23,259 nucleotides of DNA from Gracilaria caudata (taxonomy: Eukaryota > Rhodophyta > Florideophyceae > Gracilariales > Gracilariaceae), in contig JASCIV010000354.1 in assembly GCA_030374735.1 (NCBI GenBank), positions 1 to 23,259 of the forward strand, written 5' to 3'. Below are positions 1-10,281 of the stretch, one piece after another (position 1 is the stretch's first letter; each line of letters begins with the position of its first letter). The translations under genes and the position numbers were made by a program. Under the pieces are notes generated by a model that saw only the letters and a list, made by a program, of their open reading frames with translations, made no database searches and was not told the origin of the DNA.

Positions 1-252
1 ACCGCCCCTGCGTGTTCCTCCCCCCCTCTCCTTCTCCTTCCAGCTATTGCGTCACCCACGGACAGAACCCTGCGTCAGCTTAGCTATCGTTCCTTCGCCC
101 GTCTGCCCACCCACCCTCGCCTTCCAACTAAGCGCTCGCCTGGCTCCTTCCCCGCTGCAAGCGCACCACTTCAAGCGCTTGCAGATGCCCTTGTGTGTCT
201 TCCGCCGTGATAAGCTGCTTCCCCTCTCGTGCTTCTCTGCCCAACTGCCGAC
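1..252. other. 5' flank of the first gene; pyrimidine-rich tract
   Basis: The first 43 bases are strongly pyrimidine-rich and end in CAG at 41-43, which resembles a 3' splice acceptor. If this is an intron end, bases 44-252 would be 5' untranslated exon of the gene starting at 253. An open frame at 47-268 is not in frame with that gene and has no recognisable protein character. I see no promoter element I would defend. Confidence 0.3.
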
Positions 253-882
253 ATGGACCTCGCAATGATGCTCAGCGCTGACAAGCGCGACGAAACAAAT
301 CCCCCGCCCTACGCCGCTCCCGCCACCGCCGAGCCTGTACCGCTTTCACACAAGCGCGCCAGACTAGACGCCAACACAACACCCCTTCCCTCGCAAAAGC
401 TCCAACCCCCCCGCGATTCCAATATGCCTTCCGCTTCCTCTCCCGCCCCACCCGCCTCCTCCCCATACTCTGAGCTGCAGAAAGCCGTGCACAATGCGCT
501 TGAGAGCCGTACACCGGCATTGACTACCGCCGACAAGGTTGCCCTAGCGCTGGAGGTGCTTCGTGCACGGCAATTAGAGCTTGACCTCGCACAAGCCAGG
601 AGCAACATTGAGGCGCTAGTGAGCAATTCAGGTGCCGCTCCGCGGACATTGCGCGCCGTCATCCCGTCCACCGCGGTGAAGGGTCTACCTGTGGGCACTC
701 CTGTAGAGATTGAAAGAGCAAGGTTTTTGTTAACGCCCACCACCAATGATCCGCAGGCGCTGTACCTAACTCTTGAGTTACAAGGTTTTGGTGCGTCACC
801 CAACGACGAAGCTCAAAACGGAGTTGCAATGACAGCACGAGATGACGCGCAATCCCAATCACTCGAAAAGACTGTTGAATAG
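253..882 (+). CDS. Hypothetical protein, 209 aa, Pro/Ser-rich N-terminus and helical centre
   Basis: I do not recognise this protein. I chose ATG 253; the frame opens slightly further upstream only with a GTG. The first 70 or so residues are rich in Pro, Ala and Ser with a basic KRAR patch, typical of a disordered nuclear-type tail. A Leu/Ala-rich amphipathic stretch follows (about residues 75-120, including ALALEVLRARQLELDLAQAR) that could form a coiled coil. The C-terminal 80 residues alternate hydrophobic and polar residues and look like a small beta-rich fold (VKGLPVGTPVEIERARFLL, LYLTLELQGF). Reading-frame length and composition support a real gene. The nearest neighbour lies over 1 kb away and is convergent, so context gives no functional hint. 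Confidence 0.6.
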   Translation: MDLAMMLSADKRDETNPPPYAAPATAEPVPLSHKRARLDANTTPLPSQKLQPPRDSNMPSASSPAPPASSPYSELQKAVHNALESRTPALTTADKVALALEVLRARQLELDLAQARSNIEALVSNSGAAPRTLRAVIPSTAVKGLPVGTPVEIERARFLLTPTTNDPQALYLTLELQGFGASPNDEAQNGVAMTARDDAQSQSLEKTVE

Positions 883-1999
883 GGCCCATGTCTTAGAGAC
901 ACCAACGTATTTAAACCTCTCGTCGAGCCTACTCCCACGCTCTTGCTTTATTGAAAAAGCTGCTCTAGGGTCTTCTTCTGTTTGGACTAAAACGTTGCAA
1001 ACGTGACACATCACTGGAAACCACCGTTGGCTTCAGAAACTCGCAACCACTGTTAAAGTACGCTCGATTGTGTGTAACCAACCATGATCAAGCTTCTCAT
1101 CTGCTTCTGTCTGTCAGTTTGTCTTTCCTACCTTCAATCCAATTGTCAGATGCGAACACTTGAGTCCAGAGCCAAGTGATCCACGTCATTCACAAGTCCA
1201 GGCTTCGTAAACGATTGTCGTTAGGCTTCGTTTAGGTCCGCACAACCAGCGACAACAGACAGCCCTTTTTGTACCAACCGCAGTCGATTCAAGCGCATCT
1301 GTTATGCAAACCAAACACCGTTGATCTCATTCTTGTTATGAACCAGATCACTGTCGTCGCCATCGACTTCACAAACTGTTTTAGTAAACACCTCTTGTTG
1401 GATACATTAGGCTCGTTGACGATATACACGCCAGAAGTTTTGAGTTCTGTGTTCGACCAACTACTTGTCACCCGAGCACGGGCTATTCGCCAAAACGACC
1501 GTCTCCCTCTCGAGACAAAACGTTTTATACCTCGATAAGTACACGTGAGTCTCGTCACCAAGGATTGCTGCCCAATCTAACCAATACGTTCAAACCGCAT
1601 AACAGTTTGCCGAACCCATCTGGAAAAATCTTTGCTGCACTTGGAGCGGATCTTTTCCTTGTATGGAAGCGGACCGCAATGATCAAACAGGTCGAAGATT
1701 TTTGAATAGCATGTAAAGCCCTCTCTTTCTCTGGTAAAGACCTCTGTAGATAACTTGCGCCCCAGGGCTCCGTCACGCCATGACGGTGATGAACGACGTC
1801 TGAAATTTGAAGTATAGGGATAACCCTCCTGTTCCTTTGTACCCTTCGTAGGTATCCAAATTGTGACAAGGCTGTGCAAGACATCACTGAAGGTAGAGCG
1901 TTTGCGAGAAGGCACTCTGCGTAGTTGAACTGCTATTCGTTCACAATATTTACATGTGAGCCTCTTCTGGAGCATAACCTACAAGCTCTGTAGCGCACT
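883..1999. other. Gene-free interval between convergent genes
   Basis: About 1.1 kb separates the 3' ends of the orphan gene and the glycosyltransferase. It holds only short open frames on both strands (for example 1269-1538 plus, 1577-1975 minus) with no domain-like sequence. A short TATTTAAA motif lies near 909-916 but has no gene behind it. I see no RNA gene or repeat here. Confidence 0.5.
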
Positions 2000-4900
2000 C
2001 TAATCTCCCAGTTCTCGTTCAATTATGTGCTCCTTAATCCGATCGGGGAACCTGCGCGAACACTCAACGTCCCACAGGAACTGGTCTGTGTAGGGCAAGA
2101 GTTCCGCATATTTGTCTTCTCGGAAGCGCACGTTGAAGTAGCAGTCTGAATACTCCCTGGCTCTATGATGTACAAACACGCTCGGAAGGTATCCGATTCT
2201 CACACCCGCATCTTTGGCGTCTAAGAAAAACGTCATGTGTTCGTTCACTTTCAGTTCGTTTCTCCAACCATGTCTCCGCAGCATATCTACTTCGGCTATG
2301 AAAGCATTGTGGAGCACATCGACTTGAAACGGGTGCGTAATACCAAACACACTTGGGCCATCGTTTTCGTTCCACACGCAGAGCGTTACTTCCCGATTTT
2401 CAAAGCTCGTGATATTTGCAACATACCGCGGTATAAGAATACCAATGCGTTCCAGTTCGTCAATACCGGGTAAATTTCTCACACGGAAACCAACGATTTC
2501 GAAATCTTCCTTGTGAATCCCATTCAAAAGCACGGTCAAGTTTGTCGTATCATCAAAAACATGATCATCATCCAGAAGAAGGAAATAGCGAGTAGTCGTG
2601 GCGTTCACCATGTGATTTCGACCGTAAGAAATGCCACTGTCCGCCGGTAGAATGTGCTCCTCCGTGAACGGATCTCCTTTTAGGAATTCCTCGTTCCCTA
2701 ACGACATGGGCCCATCATTCGCCAGCAGAACTCGTATCCGCGGGTAATGAACCCGGATCGACCGAACCAGGTTTTCCACTTGACGTAGGGTACTTTCATC
2801 GCACACATAAGTCTTGATCCCAATCGTGATGAATCCCTCGATGGAACGTTCCACACGCTCTCGATTGTACAGCCCATGGAATCGTTCAACAGCAACTCCC
2901 TCTAACACATATTCCGATACTTCATCAACTCGTTCTTGAATCACTTTAGAGTCTTCCCAATGTTCTCTTGACGATAGGTTCTCTTTATCCTTCCTTCGCC
3001 GTGCGCCCTCCAGATTCCGTATAACACAGTCGCCAAACCTCTCCGTCGTAAACTTGCTTCGTACAATTCCTCTCCCTGCAGATATCACGTCCGAAAACCT
3101 CTTGGGATTATCGAGAACCTCCTCCAGCTTCTTCATAGTGTGGTTCACCATTTTCCAATATCCTCGATGGTTCGTCAGTAGCACGCCAGTCTCATTCGTG
3201 ATCAGTTCCCGCTGACCACCAACATCCGTCGACATCGCTAGCATCCCTGAACCCATCGCCTCGTATAAAACCAAAGCAATCCCCTCGTTTATTGACGGCA
3301 ACAAGAAGATGTCCGACATCGCATAGTATTTCCTCATTTCCTCCAGCCCGTATGCTGGTGGTTTCACAACCAAAAGACGACTCCCGTCCGCCCCTCTCTC
3401 CGGTAACGATTCCAAGCGCCCAAGCTCTGGTCCACTTCCCACGAACACAAATGTCACCCTCGACCCCAGCTCTGCATCATTCGCAGCCATCTTCACAATC
3501 TCCGACACAATATCGATACCTTTCTCAATTATAAATCTCCCCGCATACAAAACAACCGTCGATTCTTCCGATATCTCATGCTCCGCTCGCATTTCCGAGC
3601 GAACCCTCAATCGGTCACCACCGCTGTAAAGCATCTCCGGGTCCGTCCCAATATAGCATGTACGAACTTTCTGTCGGTTACTCGCAAGAACATCCGGTCC
3701 AATCCACCCCCGCATCGCATTCTCCACATCACGCGACGCAGTTAGATGTACATCGAAGTCCCGAGTCCGGTTTGCCCCAAATCGAGGCATGCCGCCCCCT
3801 TCCCACCCCATGTGTATCATATGATTGTAGTCCGCTACAACCGCATCTGGCACCACCGCGTTTATCAAGGACGCATGCGAGTATGCCCATCGTGAGTTCG
3901 CCATAAACACATAGTCTGGTTGACGAGATGCAAGTAGATGACGTAGTAGGCGCGACGAGTGTTGATGTGGAGCCAGTTGTAGCAGGTCAAATGTGTCCGG
4001 TGTCAGTTGTAGAGCTCGATCCAGCCATTCATGCTCTAATGACATCTCCCCAAACGAATCCTCCGCCCAGAACGGCATCGTCAACACAAACGTGATATGC
4101 CAGTCTAGTGAGAGCGCCCTCTCCGCAATGTCCAACACACATTTCTCGCTTCCCCCCATTTGCATCCATGGAACCAGGAACATGATGTGATGTTCTTTTT
4201 GGTTCCCAATAGGCCAGAACGGTATCGATGATAAATCAAGAGTCGCGAATGAGTTTGACATGTCAAACACATCGTATCGATACATATCTGACTCCTCGTG
4301 TCGCGCAGACCATTTGTAGAACGCTAACTCGAAATGAAGATGCGCCGGTAGTAGAATCGATGACTTAGGGAAAAGATCCAGAGAAAGAGATACATGTTTG
4401 TGAGTGCGAGTGAATAGAGCCTCACGCAGTAACGACGATTGTGACAGAGTAGATATGAGAGGAGCCCATTGCGAAAACGATGTGGACACATGATACGACT
4501 GAGTTACGGCACGTTGATACGATGATATGCTGTAGAATAGAGGGAATGGAACAATTGATTTCGGTTCCGACGTGGTGTTTCGCGGAAGAACACGGCGCAC
4601 GACCAACGGATCTCGCAGCTGGTAGGATTTCAAAAGTGAGTTATGGTTATATGATAACATCCGAATACCAGAGGCCCCGGAGCGGTGCAGCAAGGCAAGG
4701 TATGCCTTTTCCATTGCGGTGGGCTCAAAGATGACGCCTTCATCTAGGAGAACGCCAAACCCATCATCACGCTGACCGGCCCTCCCCAGGTACGCCAAAA
4801 CGCAGCTGGCATACGTTCGTGACGGACATTGATGTGTGGTAAGTTCCGGTCGTAATGCGTAGCTCGTGGATGTGTTTGTTTCATCTGCTATTGCACGTCG

Positions 4901-5374
4901 CACGGCATGGAGCAAGGTGGACTGTGCAGAGGACTCACATGCGTGAACAACAGTCAAAACGGTGGGAACAAAAGTCTGCCGAACGAGAGCACGTAGAGAA
5001 GAGTTTAGGAGCTTGGCACAACAGGGAGTCTGACAAACGAAAACGGCGTGAAGCGAAGGATGGTTGTCAGAAGGCATTTGATGCCGAACGGCCACCAGGG
5101 AGTGATTTGAAAGCCGCGGTTCTTCGTGCTGAAGATCTATGGGATGGGGCCATTTCAGAAACGATTGTTGAGTTGATGGAGAGTGAGGTCGTTCTGACGA
5201 AGCGCGCTCCACAGGAGACGAAGGAAGTACACCAGAAGGTGCAAGAAATGTTAGAAGAGGTAAGGTAAACAAGGCTGCAAGGAAAGGAGCAGTAGCGACT
5301 GCACGACGACTGGGTCGCTTCTTCTGGGCGCGAACGTGAACATGACTGCGACGTACACGCTCGCGAAGCGCCAT
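2000..5374 (-). CDS. Multidomain Golgi glycosyltransferase (GT-A-like N-domain, GT4 domain, GT12-like C-domain)
   Basis: This is predicted to be a type II membrane enzyme of the secretory pathway that builds wall or glycoprotein glycans. The frame is open from 5662, but the Met at 5374 gives 1124 aa with a basic 25-residue cytosolic tail followed by one hydrophobic segment (FLAALFTLPLLTFL), the usual Golgi signal-anchor layout, so I prefer it. Numbering from 5374: residues about 105-350 resemble a GT-A fold whose usual DxD position reads LLDEGV. Residues about 395-770 form a GT-B domain of the GT4 type, with VPWMQMGGSEK, YAGRFIIEKGID and the E-x7-E nucleotide-sugar motif in NEGIALVLYE. Residues about 840-1110 resemble GT12 beta-1,4-GalNAc transferases, with the metal-binding FLLLDDDHVF (nt about 2559-2584) and a downstream EHMTFFLDAKDAGVRIG segment. 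The donor and acceptor sugars cannot be told from sequence. Confidence 0.9.
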   Translation of the reverse strand: MALRERVRRSHVHVRAQKKRPSRRAVATAPFLAALFTLPLLTFLAPSGVLPSSPVERASSERPHSPSTQQSFLKWPHPIDLQHEEPRLSNHSLVAVRHQMPSDNHPSLHAVFVCQTPCCAKLLNSSLRALVRQTFVPTVLTVVHACESSAQSTLLHAVRRAIADETNTSTSYALRPELTTHQCPSRTYASCVLAYLGRAGQRDDGFGVLLDEGVIFEPTAMEKAYLALLHRSGASGIRMLSYNHNSLLKSYQLRDPLVVRRVLPRNTTSEPKSIVPFPLFYSISSYQRAVTQSYHVSTSFSQWAPLISTLSQSSLLREALFTRTHKHVSLSLDLFPKSSILLPAHLHFELAFYKWSARHEESDMYRYDVFDMSNSFATLDLSSIPFWPIGNQKEHHIMFLVPWMQMGGSEKCVLDIAERALSLDWHITFVLTMPFWAEDSFGEMSLEHEWLDRALQLTPDTFDLLQLAPHQHSSRLLRHLLASRQPDYVFMANSRWAYSHASLINAVVPDAVVADYNHMIHMGWEGGGMPRFGANRTRDFDVHLTASRDVENAMRGWIGPDVLASNRQKVRTCYIGTDPEMLYSGGDRLRVRSEMRAEHEISEESTVVLYAGRFIIEKGIDIVSEIVKMAANDAELGSRVTFVFVGSGPELGRLESLPERGADGSRLLVVKPPAYGLEEMRKYYAMSDIFLLPSINEGIALVLYEAMGSGMLAMSTDVGGQRELITNETGVLLTNHRGYWKMVNHTMKKLEEVLDNPKRFSDVISAGRGIVRSKFTTERFGDCVIRNLEGARRRKDKENLSSREHWEDSKVIQERVDEVSEYVLEGVAVERFHGLYNRERVERSIEGFITIGIKTYVCDESTLRQVENLVRSIRVHYPRIRVLLANDGPMSLGNEEFLKGDPFTEEHILPADSGISYGRNHMVNATTTRYFLLLDDDHVFDDTTNLTVLLNGIHKEDFEIVGFRVRNLPGIDELERIGILIPRYVANITSFENREVTLCVWNENDGPSVFGITHPFQVDVLHNAFIAEVDMLRRHGWRNELKVNEHMTFFLDAKDAGVRIGYLPSVFVHHRAREYSDCYFNVRFREDKYAELLPYTDQFLWDVECSRRFPDRIKEHIIERELGD

Positions 5375-6355
5375 GTTTGAAGGGTCAAGTGCGTTTGTGA
5401 ACGAAGGGGGGGGGACACAGACGACGGCGGGTGCGCGTGTCGTCAGCGGTGGGCTGGGAGCGTTTTCGACTACTGGGCCCTGGTGGTGTAGATGACGAAT
5501 TAATAGCAGTTCGCACGCGAACTGCACGTGCGCGGCGGGTTTGGTTCGAAGTGTTTCAGAGCGGCGGCCAATCAACACGTAGTGCTGAGATGCAGCGGGG
5601 GAGTGAATTCGCGGTACCGGGTTGCTCCGGGCAGACGTTTGCGCCAACGGCGACAGCAGCAATAACGCAACGCGCTCAAGCTGCCCGGTGGTTGTACCTT
5701 TCGTAGATCTTCCTCGTATGATATCATTAAGATATGTGCCTTGGGGTCCGATATTCCGTGTGCCTTATTGTGGTTCGCTACGCAGCTGTCGGACGCAGCT
5801 GCGCTCAACCGCTTTGGCACACGTGGAGCGCAAATTACAGCGGTTGGCAACAGTGGGGCGCCCAACTGCTGCGCGCGAGCACAGTTTTATCGTTTTGGCC
5901 GATCGTTTGGAGAGGGGAAGCCTCACCTTCATCGGTTCGCGGATCTCGGTTCGAACTTCCAAGCAGAGCTTGATGGAGAGCTCTCTGTTCACCCGCTTGG
6001 CCCAATGTGAATATGCCGACAAACTTGTTCTCGAAAGCCTTGGCTGAAGCCTGAGCTGCTCATCGCCAGCTTGGTCCGACCGGCAACGATTTCAGCATGA
6101 TGCTGGTCCCGTGCCAGGATTGAGGCACCGTTGTGGCTTACAGTTAAAGATCCAATTTTTTTGAATATCGTTTTTCGTACAAGAATACACAGTGCCACTG
6201 TAAATCACGAGGGGACGCGTGGATCTGCAAATGTAATTTCCCTGCACAAATTGAGCAGTTGAGATCAAAGACTGTGGCGGTGAACCTCATCTTCTCTTTG
6301 CCGCACTTCGGTCCGTCTATCATTCGGCCATTTCGCCAGGTGAACCGCGTCCGGC
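5375..6355. other. Divergent intergenic region between glycosyltransferase and mnmG
   Basis: This interval should hold the promoters of both flanking genes. The first 288 bases remain open in the glycosyltransferase frame up to 5662 and could be an N-terminal extension, but they encode a poorly structured sequence. The rest has several overlapping short frames on the plus strand (5622-6047, 5734-5973, 5741-6010) with no convincing protein. No clear TATA box was found. Confidence 0.4.
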
Positions 6356-8425
6356 ATGACGTCCTTCATCTGTCCCATACCCCTCCATCAAAGCCCGTGC
6401 CACAAGCAGCTCGCCTCCAGACTGCGTCCTCCCTCCCCCGCTCCGCGCAAGCGGAAACCACGTCCCACAGCGCTGCTTCGCGAGTCAAAGCGCGTCATAA
6501 ACTGGCATCCAAAGAGCTACGATGTAGTGGTCATAGGAGCCGGCCATTCCGGCTGTGAAGCGGCTCTGGCCGCATCAAATCTAAACGCGAACACGCTGTT
6601 ACTTACCATGAATCTCGATAAGATTGCTTGGCAGCCGTGCAACCCGGCCGTGGGTGGCCCGGCCAAGTCTACGTTGGTGCATGAGACCGATGCGTTGGGA
6701 GGTTGGATAGGGAAAATTGCCGACAGGACGTATTTGCAGCGACGCATATTGAATCGCTCAAAGGGTCCTGCCGTGTGGGCTTTGCGCGCGCAAACCGACA
6801 AGAGAGAGTATTCTCAGATGATGACCAATGTGTTGAATCAGCGCTCATTGACACCGTTTCTGGATATCAGAGAAGGAATGGTGCATGATTTAATCATCGG
6901 TGATAATGATCACATCGTTGGTGTTACTACCTTCTTCGGAGCTGCCTTTCGAACAAAATGTGTCATCATCACTACTGGCACGTTTTTGCAGGGCACCATT
7001 TGGGTTGGCGCGCGCAGCATGCCTGCAGGTCGCGCCGGGGAGCTCCCGGCTACTGGGCTCACACAGACTTTGATGGACCTAGGCTTTGAGACAGGCAGAT
7101 TGAAAACTGGTACGCCTCCTCGAGTTGATTCTCGGTCCGTCAACTACTCAATTATGGAGCCACAACCGTCTGATCAACAAGATCATTGGTTCAGTTTTGA
7201 TCCATCTGAATGGAATCCGCGTGAAACCATGCCCTGTTATCTCACCCGAACGTCGCCGCGCACTCATCAAATGATACGAGAAAACCTTCATCTCACACCC
7301 AAGTACGGTGGTTTTATGGAATCTACCGGACCTCGATATTGCCCCAGCATTGAGGATAAGATTGTGAGATTCACTGACAAGCTTTCGCATCAGATCTTTA
7401 TTGAACCTGAAGGTCGAACCATTCCGGAGCTTTACATTCAGGGGTTTAGTACGGGACTTCCGGAAGATGTTCAACTTGAGGTTCTTCGCACCATTCCGGG
7501 ATTGGAAAACGCAACGATGGTGCGTCCTGCTTATAGCGTTGATTACGATTACATACCTGCCACCCAACTGCATACCACATTGATGACCAAGAACGTGGAT
7601 GGGTTGTTTTTTGCGGGACAGGTGTGCGGTACCACTGGTTACGAAGAAGCCGCATCGCAGGGGCTTATTTCAGGTATTAACGCTGCCAGACGCGCGCTTA
7701 GCTTGGATATGATTTCGTTGTCGCGAGAAAGTTCATTTATTGGCACAATGATTGATGACCTTTGCACAAAACCTTTACGAGAGCCGTATCGCGTGCTCAC
7801 GTCGCGTTCAGAGTATCGTCTGATCCTGAGAGCGGATAACGCGGATAGTCGAATGACGCCGTTGGGTAGGTCAATTGGAATGATCGATGATTATCGATGG
7901 GAGTTATTCGAAGAGAAATCAAAACGAATTCAAGGCGAGATGAAACGACTGCTTCAGACGCGTGTATCTGGAAACAGTGAGGATGCGGAACAACTTCGCA
8001 AGCACGGGGCATCGATAAAACAAAGCTCTACGTTGGCAGACGTGCTTAGACAACCAGCACTGAGCTACAGCTGTTTGCAACAAGCAGGACTTCACGGACA
8101 ACTTCAAAACGCATATGAACGAGAGCGTGTGGAGACTGAAGTCAAATATGAAGGCTACATCAAGCGACAGTTTGACGAGATTGAGAAGACGAAGAAAGCA
8201 TTTTCCAAACGAATACCCGACATTGATTATTCTTGCGTGAACGGATTGAGACTTGAGGCGAGGGAAAAGTTGACAAAGATTCGTCCCGAGACGATTGGAC
8301 AGGCAGCTCGTATCGGAGGCGTCAATCCGGCTGATATTGCTGTGCTTAATGTTTTTGTGGAGAAGATGAAGGTTCAGAATGCTGGCAAAAGTTCTGGAGT
8401 TAAGGTGGGGTCTACAGGGGATTGA
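6356..8425 (+). CDS. mnmG: tRNA uridine 5-carboxymethylaminomethyl modification enzyme MnmG (GidA/MTO1), mitochondrial type
   Basis: With MnmE/MSS1 this FAD- and folate-dependent enzyme installs the cmnm5 or taurinomethyl group at wobble U34 of mitochondrial (or plastid) tRNAs. The 689-aa product is about 60 residues longer than bacterial MnmG. The excess is an N-terminal, Arg-rich, acid-poor stretch (about residues 1-54) that reads as an organelle transit peptide. FAD-binding GAGHSG lies at 61-66 and the NPAVGGPAKSTLVHE/TDALGG block at 96-116. Further conserved blocks follow: RLKTGTPPRV, YCPSIEDKI, FFAGQVCGTTGYEEAASQGL and LTSRSEYRLILRADNAD. The C-terminal GidA-associated domain has YEGYIKRQ and GQAARIGGVNPADIAVL and ends in a short basic tail. 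All core motifs are intact. A 9-T run follows the stop closely. Confidence 0.97.
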   Translation: MTSFICPIPLHQSPCHKQLASRLRPPSPAPRKRKPRPTALLRESKRVINWHPKSYDVVVIGAGHSGCEAALAASNLNANTLLLTMNLDKIAWQPCNPAVGGPAKSTLVHETDALGGWIGKIADRTYLQRRILNRSKGPAVWALRAQTDKREYSQMMTNVLNQRSLTPFLDIREGMVHDLIIGDNDHIVGVTTFFGAAFRTKCVIITTGTFLQGTIWVGARSMPAGRAGELPATGLTQTLMDLGFETGRLKTGTPPRVDSRSVNYSIMEPQPSDQQDHWFSFDPSEWNPRETMPCYLTRTSPRTHQMIRENLHLTPKYGGFMESTGPRYCPSIEDKIVRFTDKLSHQIFIEPEGRTIPELYIQGFSTGLPEDVQLEVLRTIPGLENATMVRPAYSVDYDYIPATQLHTTLMTKNVDGLFFAGQVCGTTGYEEAASQGLISGINAARRALSLDMISLSRESSFIGTMIDDLCTKPLREPYRVLTSRSEYRLILRADNADSRMTPLGRSIGMIDDYRWELFEEKSKRIQGEMKRLLQTRVSGNSEDAEQLRKHGASIKQSSTLADVLRQPALSYSCLQQAGLHGQLQNAYERERVETEVKYEGYIKRQFDEIEKTKKAFSKRIPDIDYSCVNGLRLEAREKLTKIRPETIGQAARIGGVNPADIAVLNVFVEKMKVQNAGKSSGVKVGSTGD

Positions 8426-8894
8426 AGCGTCTTTTTTTTTGTAAAGCTGGACCCTGCGACTATTGCCGGAAGCTGCAAGTGTTCATCTGCCTCTATGATT
8501 GCTGTTGATAGAAGGGTTAGCAATCTGCTTTTATACCCCTGTAATTTACACACGAATGTAGATATGTACGACTGCCCAACGGGATGCATACGGTTCTTAT
8601 AGAAGACCGAAACTGACGCTGGGTCAAGCTCAAATTCACCTTTGTTGCACCTCGATCGTGATGTTTTTCTGCTGTCAGCATATCTGGCAGAGATGCCGAA
8701 CGGTTTTTCCAAAAAACAAGATCTCTTGTCATTTCGGTTCACGTATCATCGGAAATCTTTGACACATCACTTGCGAGAATCTGAAGTCGTCACATCGGAG
8801 GCCGCAGTTCTCTTCCACAGTGCTTGATACGCCCACAACCGCGAATCTCTCACATTCGCATCACCAATCGAGCAGAACGATATCACCGAGCGAA
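8426..8894. other. Intergenic region and 5' leader of aspartate aminotransferase
   Basis: A T-run occupies 8432-8440 just after the mnmG stop. The open frame of the downstream aminotransferase begins at 8820, so up to 25 extra N-terminal residues are possible. No other gene, RNA or repeat is apparent here. Confidence 0.5.
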
Positions 8895-10127
8895 ATGCCC
8901 AGCTCCATCTTCGACCAAGTGCCAGAAGCTCCGCCAGATCCCATCCTCTCCATAACCGCCCTTTATCGAGCGGACTCCTCCCCAAAGAAGGTCAACCTCG
9001 GGGTCGGCGCATATCGCACGGATGATGGCACACCCTACGTGTTGCCGATCGTCAAGAAACACGAACAACGGTTTTCAAATGATCCATCCACCACACATGA
9101 ATACTTACCACAAGATGGTCTGACAAATTTCAACTATCACTCCGCACGACTCATTCTCGGTGATGCCAGCAGCGCCCTCAACGAAGATCGTGTTGTCACC
9201 GTACAGGCTCTTTCAGGAACCGGGGCGCTTCGGATTGGCTTTGCCTTCATTTCCAACTTCATTGGAAAGCGCCTTGTATACATCCCAAACCCGACGTGGT
9301 CAAATCATCGAAATGTAGTCCCACAAGCCGGGTTACCGCCAACAAAGTACTATCGGTACTTTGACCATAACACCAGGGCGGTTGACATAGAAGGACTTTT
9401 GGAAGACTTGAGTACTGCGATTGAAGGATCTATCGTCGTGTTTCATGGATGTGCACACAATCCCACAGGCGCAGATCCCTCAAAAGACGACTGGAAACGC
9501 ATTCTTGAAGTCGTTAAGTCGAAGAACCTTGTTCCATTCTTTGATAATGCGTATCAGGGTTTTGCGTCTGGGAATCTGGATACGGATGCGTGGTCCACCA
9601 GATTGTTTGCAGAGTCTGGTATAGATATGTTTATCGCGCAATCATACGCGAAGAATATGGGAATGTACGGTGAACGCGTTGGAGCGCTCAACGTGGTGCT
9701 ATCATCACCCAAATCGGTCAGCGCTGTTAAAAGTCAGTTAAAACAGTTGATCCGAGCCATGTACAGCAACCCTCCGTTACACGGCGCTCGTATTGCCGCT
9801 GCAATCATGTCGGACAAAGATTCTTTCCGACAATGGGAAATGGAGCTAGAGAAGATGTCCGCACGCATTCAGACCATGAGGACTCGATTGAGAGACGCGT
9901 TGAAGAAGAATGGAGCACCTGGAAACTGGGATCATATTGTGAATCAAATTGGTATGTTCAGCTTTACAGGGTTGACGAGCCAGCAGGTTGCGTTCATGAG
10001 AGATAAGTATCATATCTACATGACCAGCAACGGACGAGTGTCGATGGCCGGTCTGACAGAAGGAACAGTTGATTATGTCGCCGATGCGATGAAGGACGCC
10101 GTAGAGAGCGTTGTCAAGCAGGACTGA
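8895..10127 (+). CDS. Aspartate aminotransferase, class I PLP enzyme
   Basis: Catalyses L-aspartate + 2-oxoglutarate = oxaloacetate + L-glutamate. ATG 8895 gives 410 aa, matching the length of cytosolic eukaryotic enzymes, and begins with the family's usual SSIFDQVPEAPPDPI segment. ATG 8820 would add 25 residues rich in Ser, Thr and His that could act as a weak targeting sequence. Numbered from 8820, visible active-site parts are the NLGVGAYR block (59-66), Trp160 stacking on PLP, NPTG at 214-217, Asp242 and Tyr245 contacting the cofactor, Lys278 in QSYAKNMGMYGERVG as the Schiff-base lysine, Arg286 for phosphate, and Arg406 in GRVSMAGL for the substrate carboxylate. No key residue is missing. 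The gene is convergent with the sulfotransferase, with 154 bp between the stops. Confidence 0.97.
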   Translation: MPSSIFDQVPEAPPDPILSITALYRADSSPKKVNLGVGAYRTDDGTPYVLPIVKKHEQRFSNDPSTTHEYLPQDGLTNFNYHSARLILGDASSALNEDRVVTVQALSGTGALRIGFAFISNFIGKRLVYIPNPTWSNHRNVVPQAGLPPTKYYRYFDHNTRAVDIEGLLEDLSTAIEGSIVVFHGCAHNPTGADPSKDDWKRILEVVKSKNLVPFFDNAYQGFASGNLDTDAWSTRLFAESGIDMFIAQSYAKNMGMYGERVGALNVVLSSPKSVSAVKSQLKQLIRAMYSNPPLHGARIAAAIMSDKDSFRQWEMELEKMSARIQTMRTRLRDALKKNGAPGNWDHIVNQIGMFSFTGLTSQQVAFMRDKYHIYMTSNGRVSMAGLTEGTVDYVADAMKDAVESVVKQD

Positions 10128-10281
10128 TTGTGATGAACGATGTGCGTAAGGTTAGTAGGTTGCTCGAAACGGAACGCGCAACTAGTTTTCTTCAACGTTA
10201 GTAGGGCAAACGTGTTTAGCAGGGGTGTGATGATTACGTGGTGTGATGAATTTGTTCGAAAGTTAATGAGGCAGCCTTCTG

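Noticed and set aside
1577..1975. 132-aa minus-strand frame downstream of the glycosyltransferase
   Set aside because: It overlaps another frame of equal quality, has no domain-like pattern and lies in probable 3' flank.
5890..5970. GGTTCGAAC with an upstream GGCCGATCG, suggestive of tRNA boxes
   Set aside because: The 5-bp anticodon and T stems and the 7-bp acceptor stem do not form; most likely chance.
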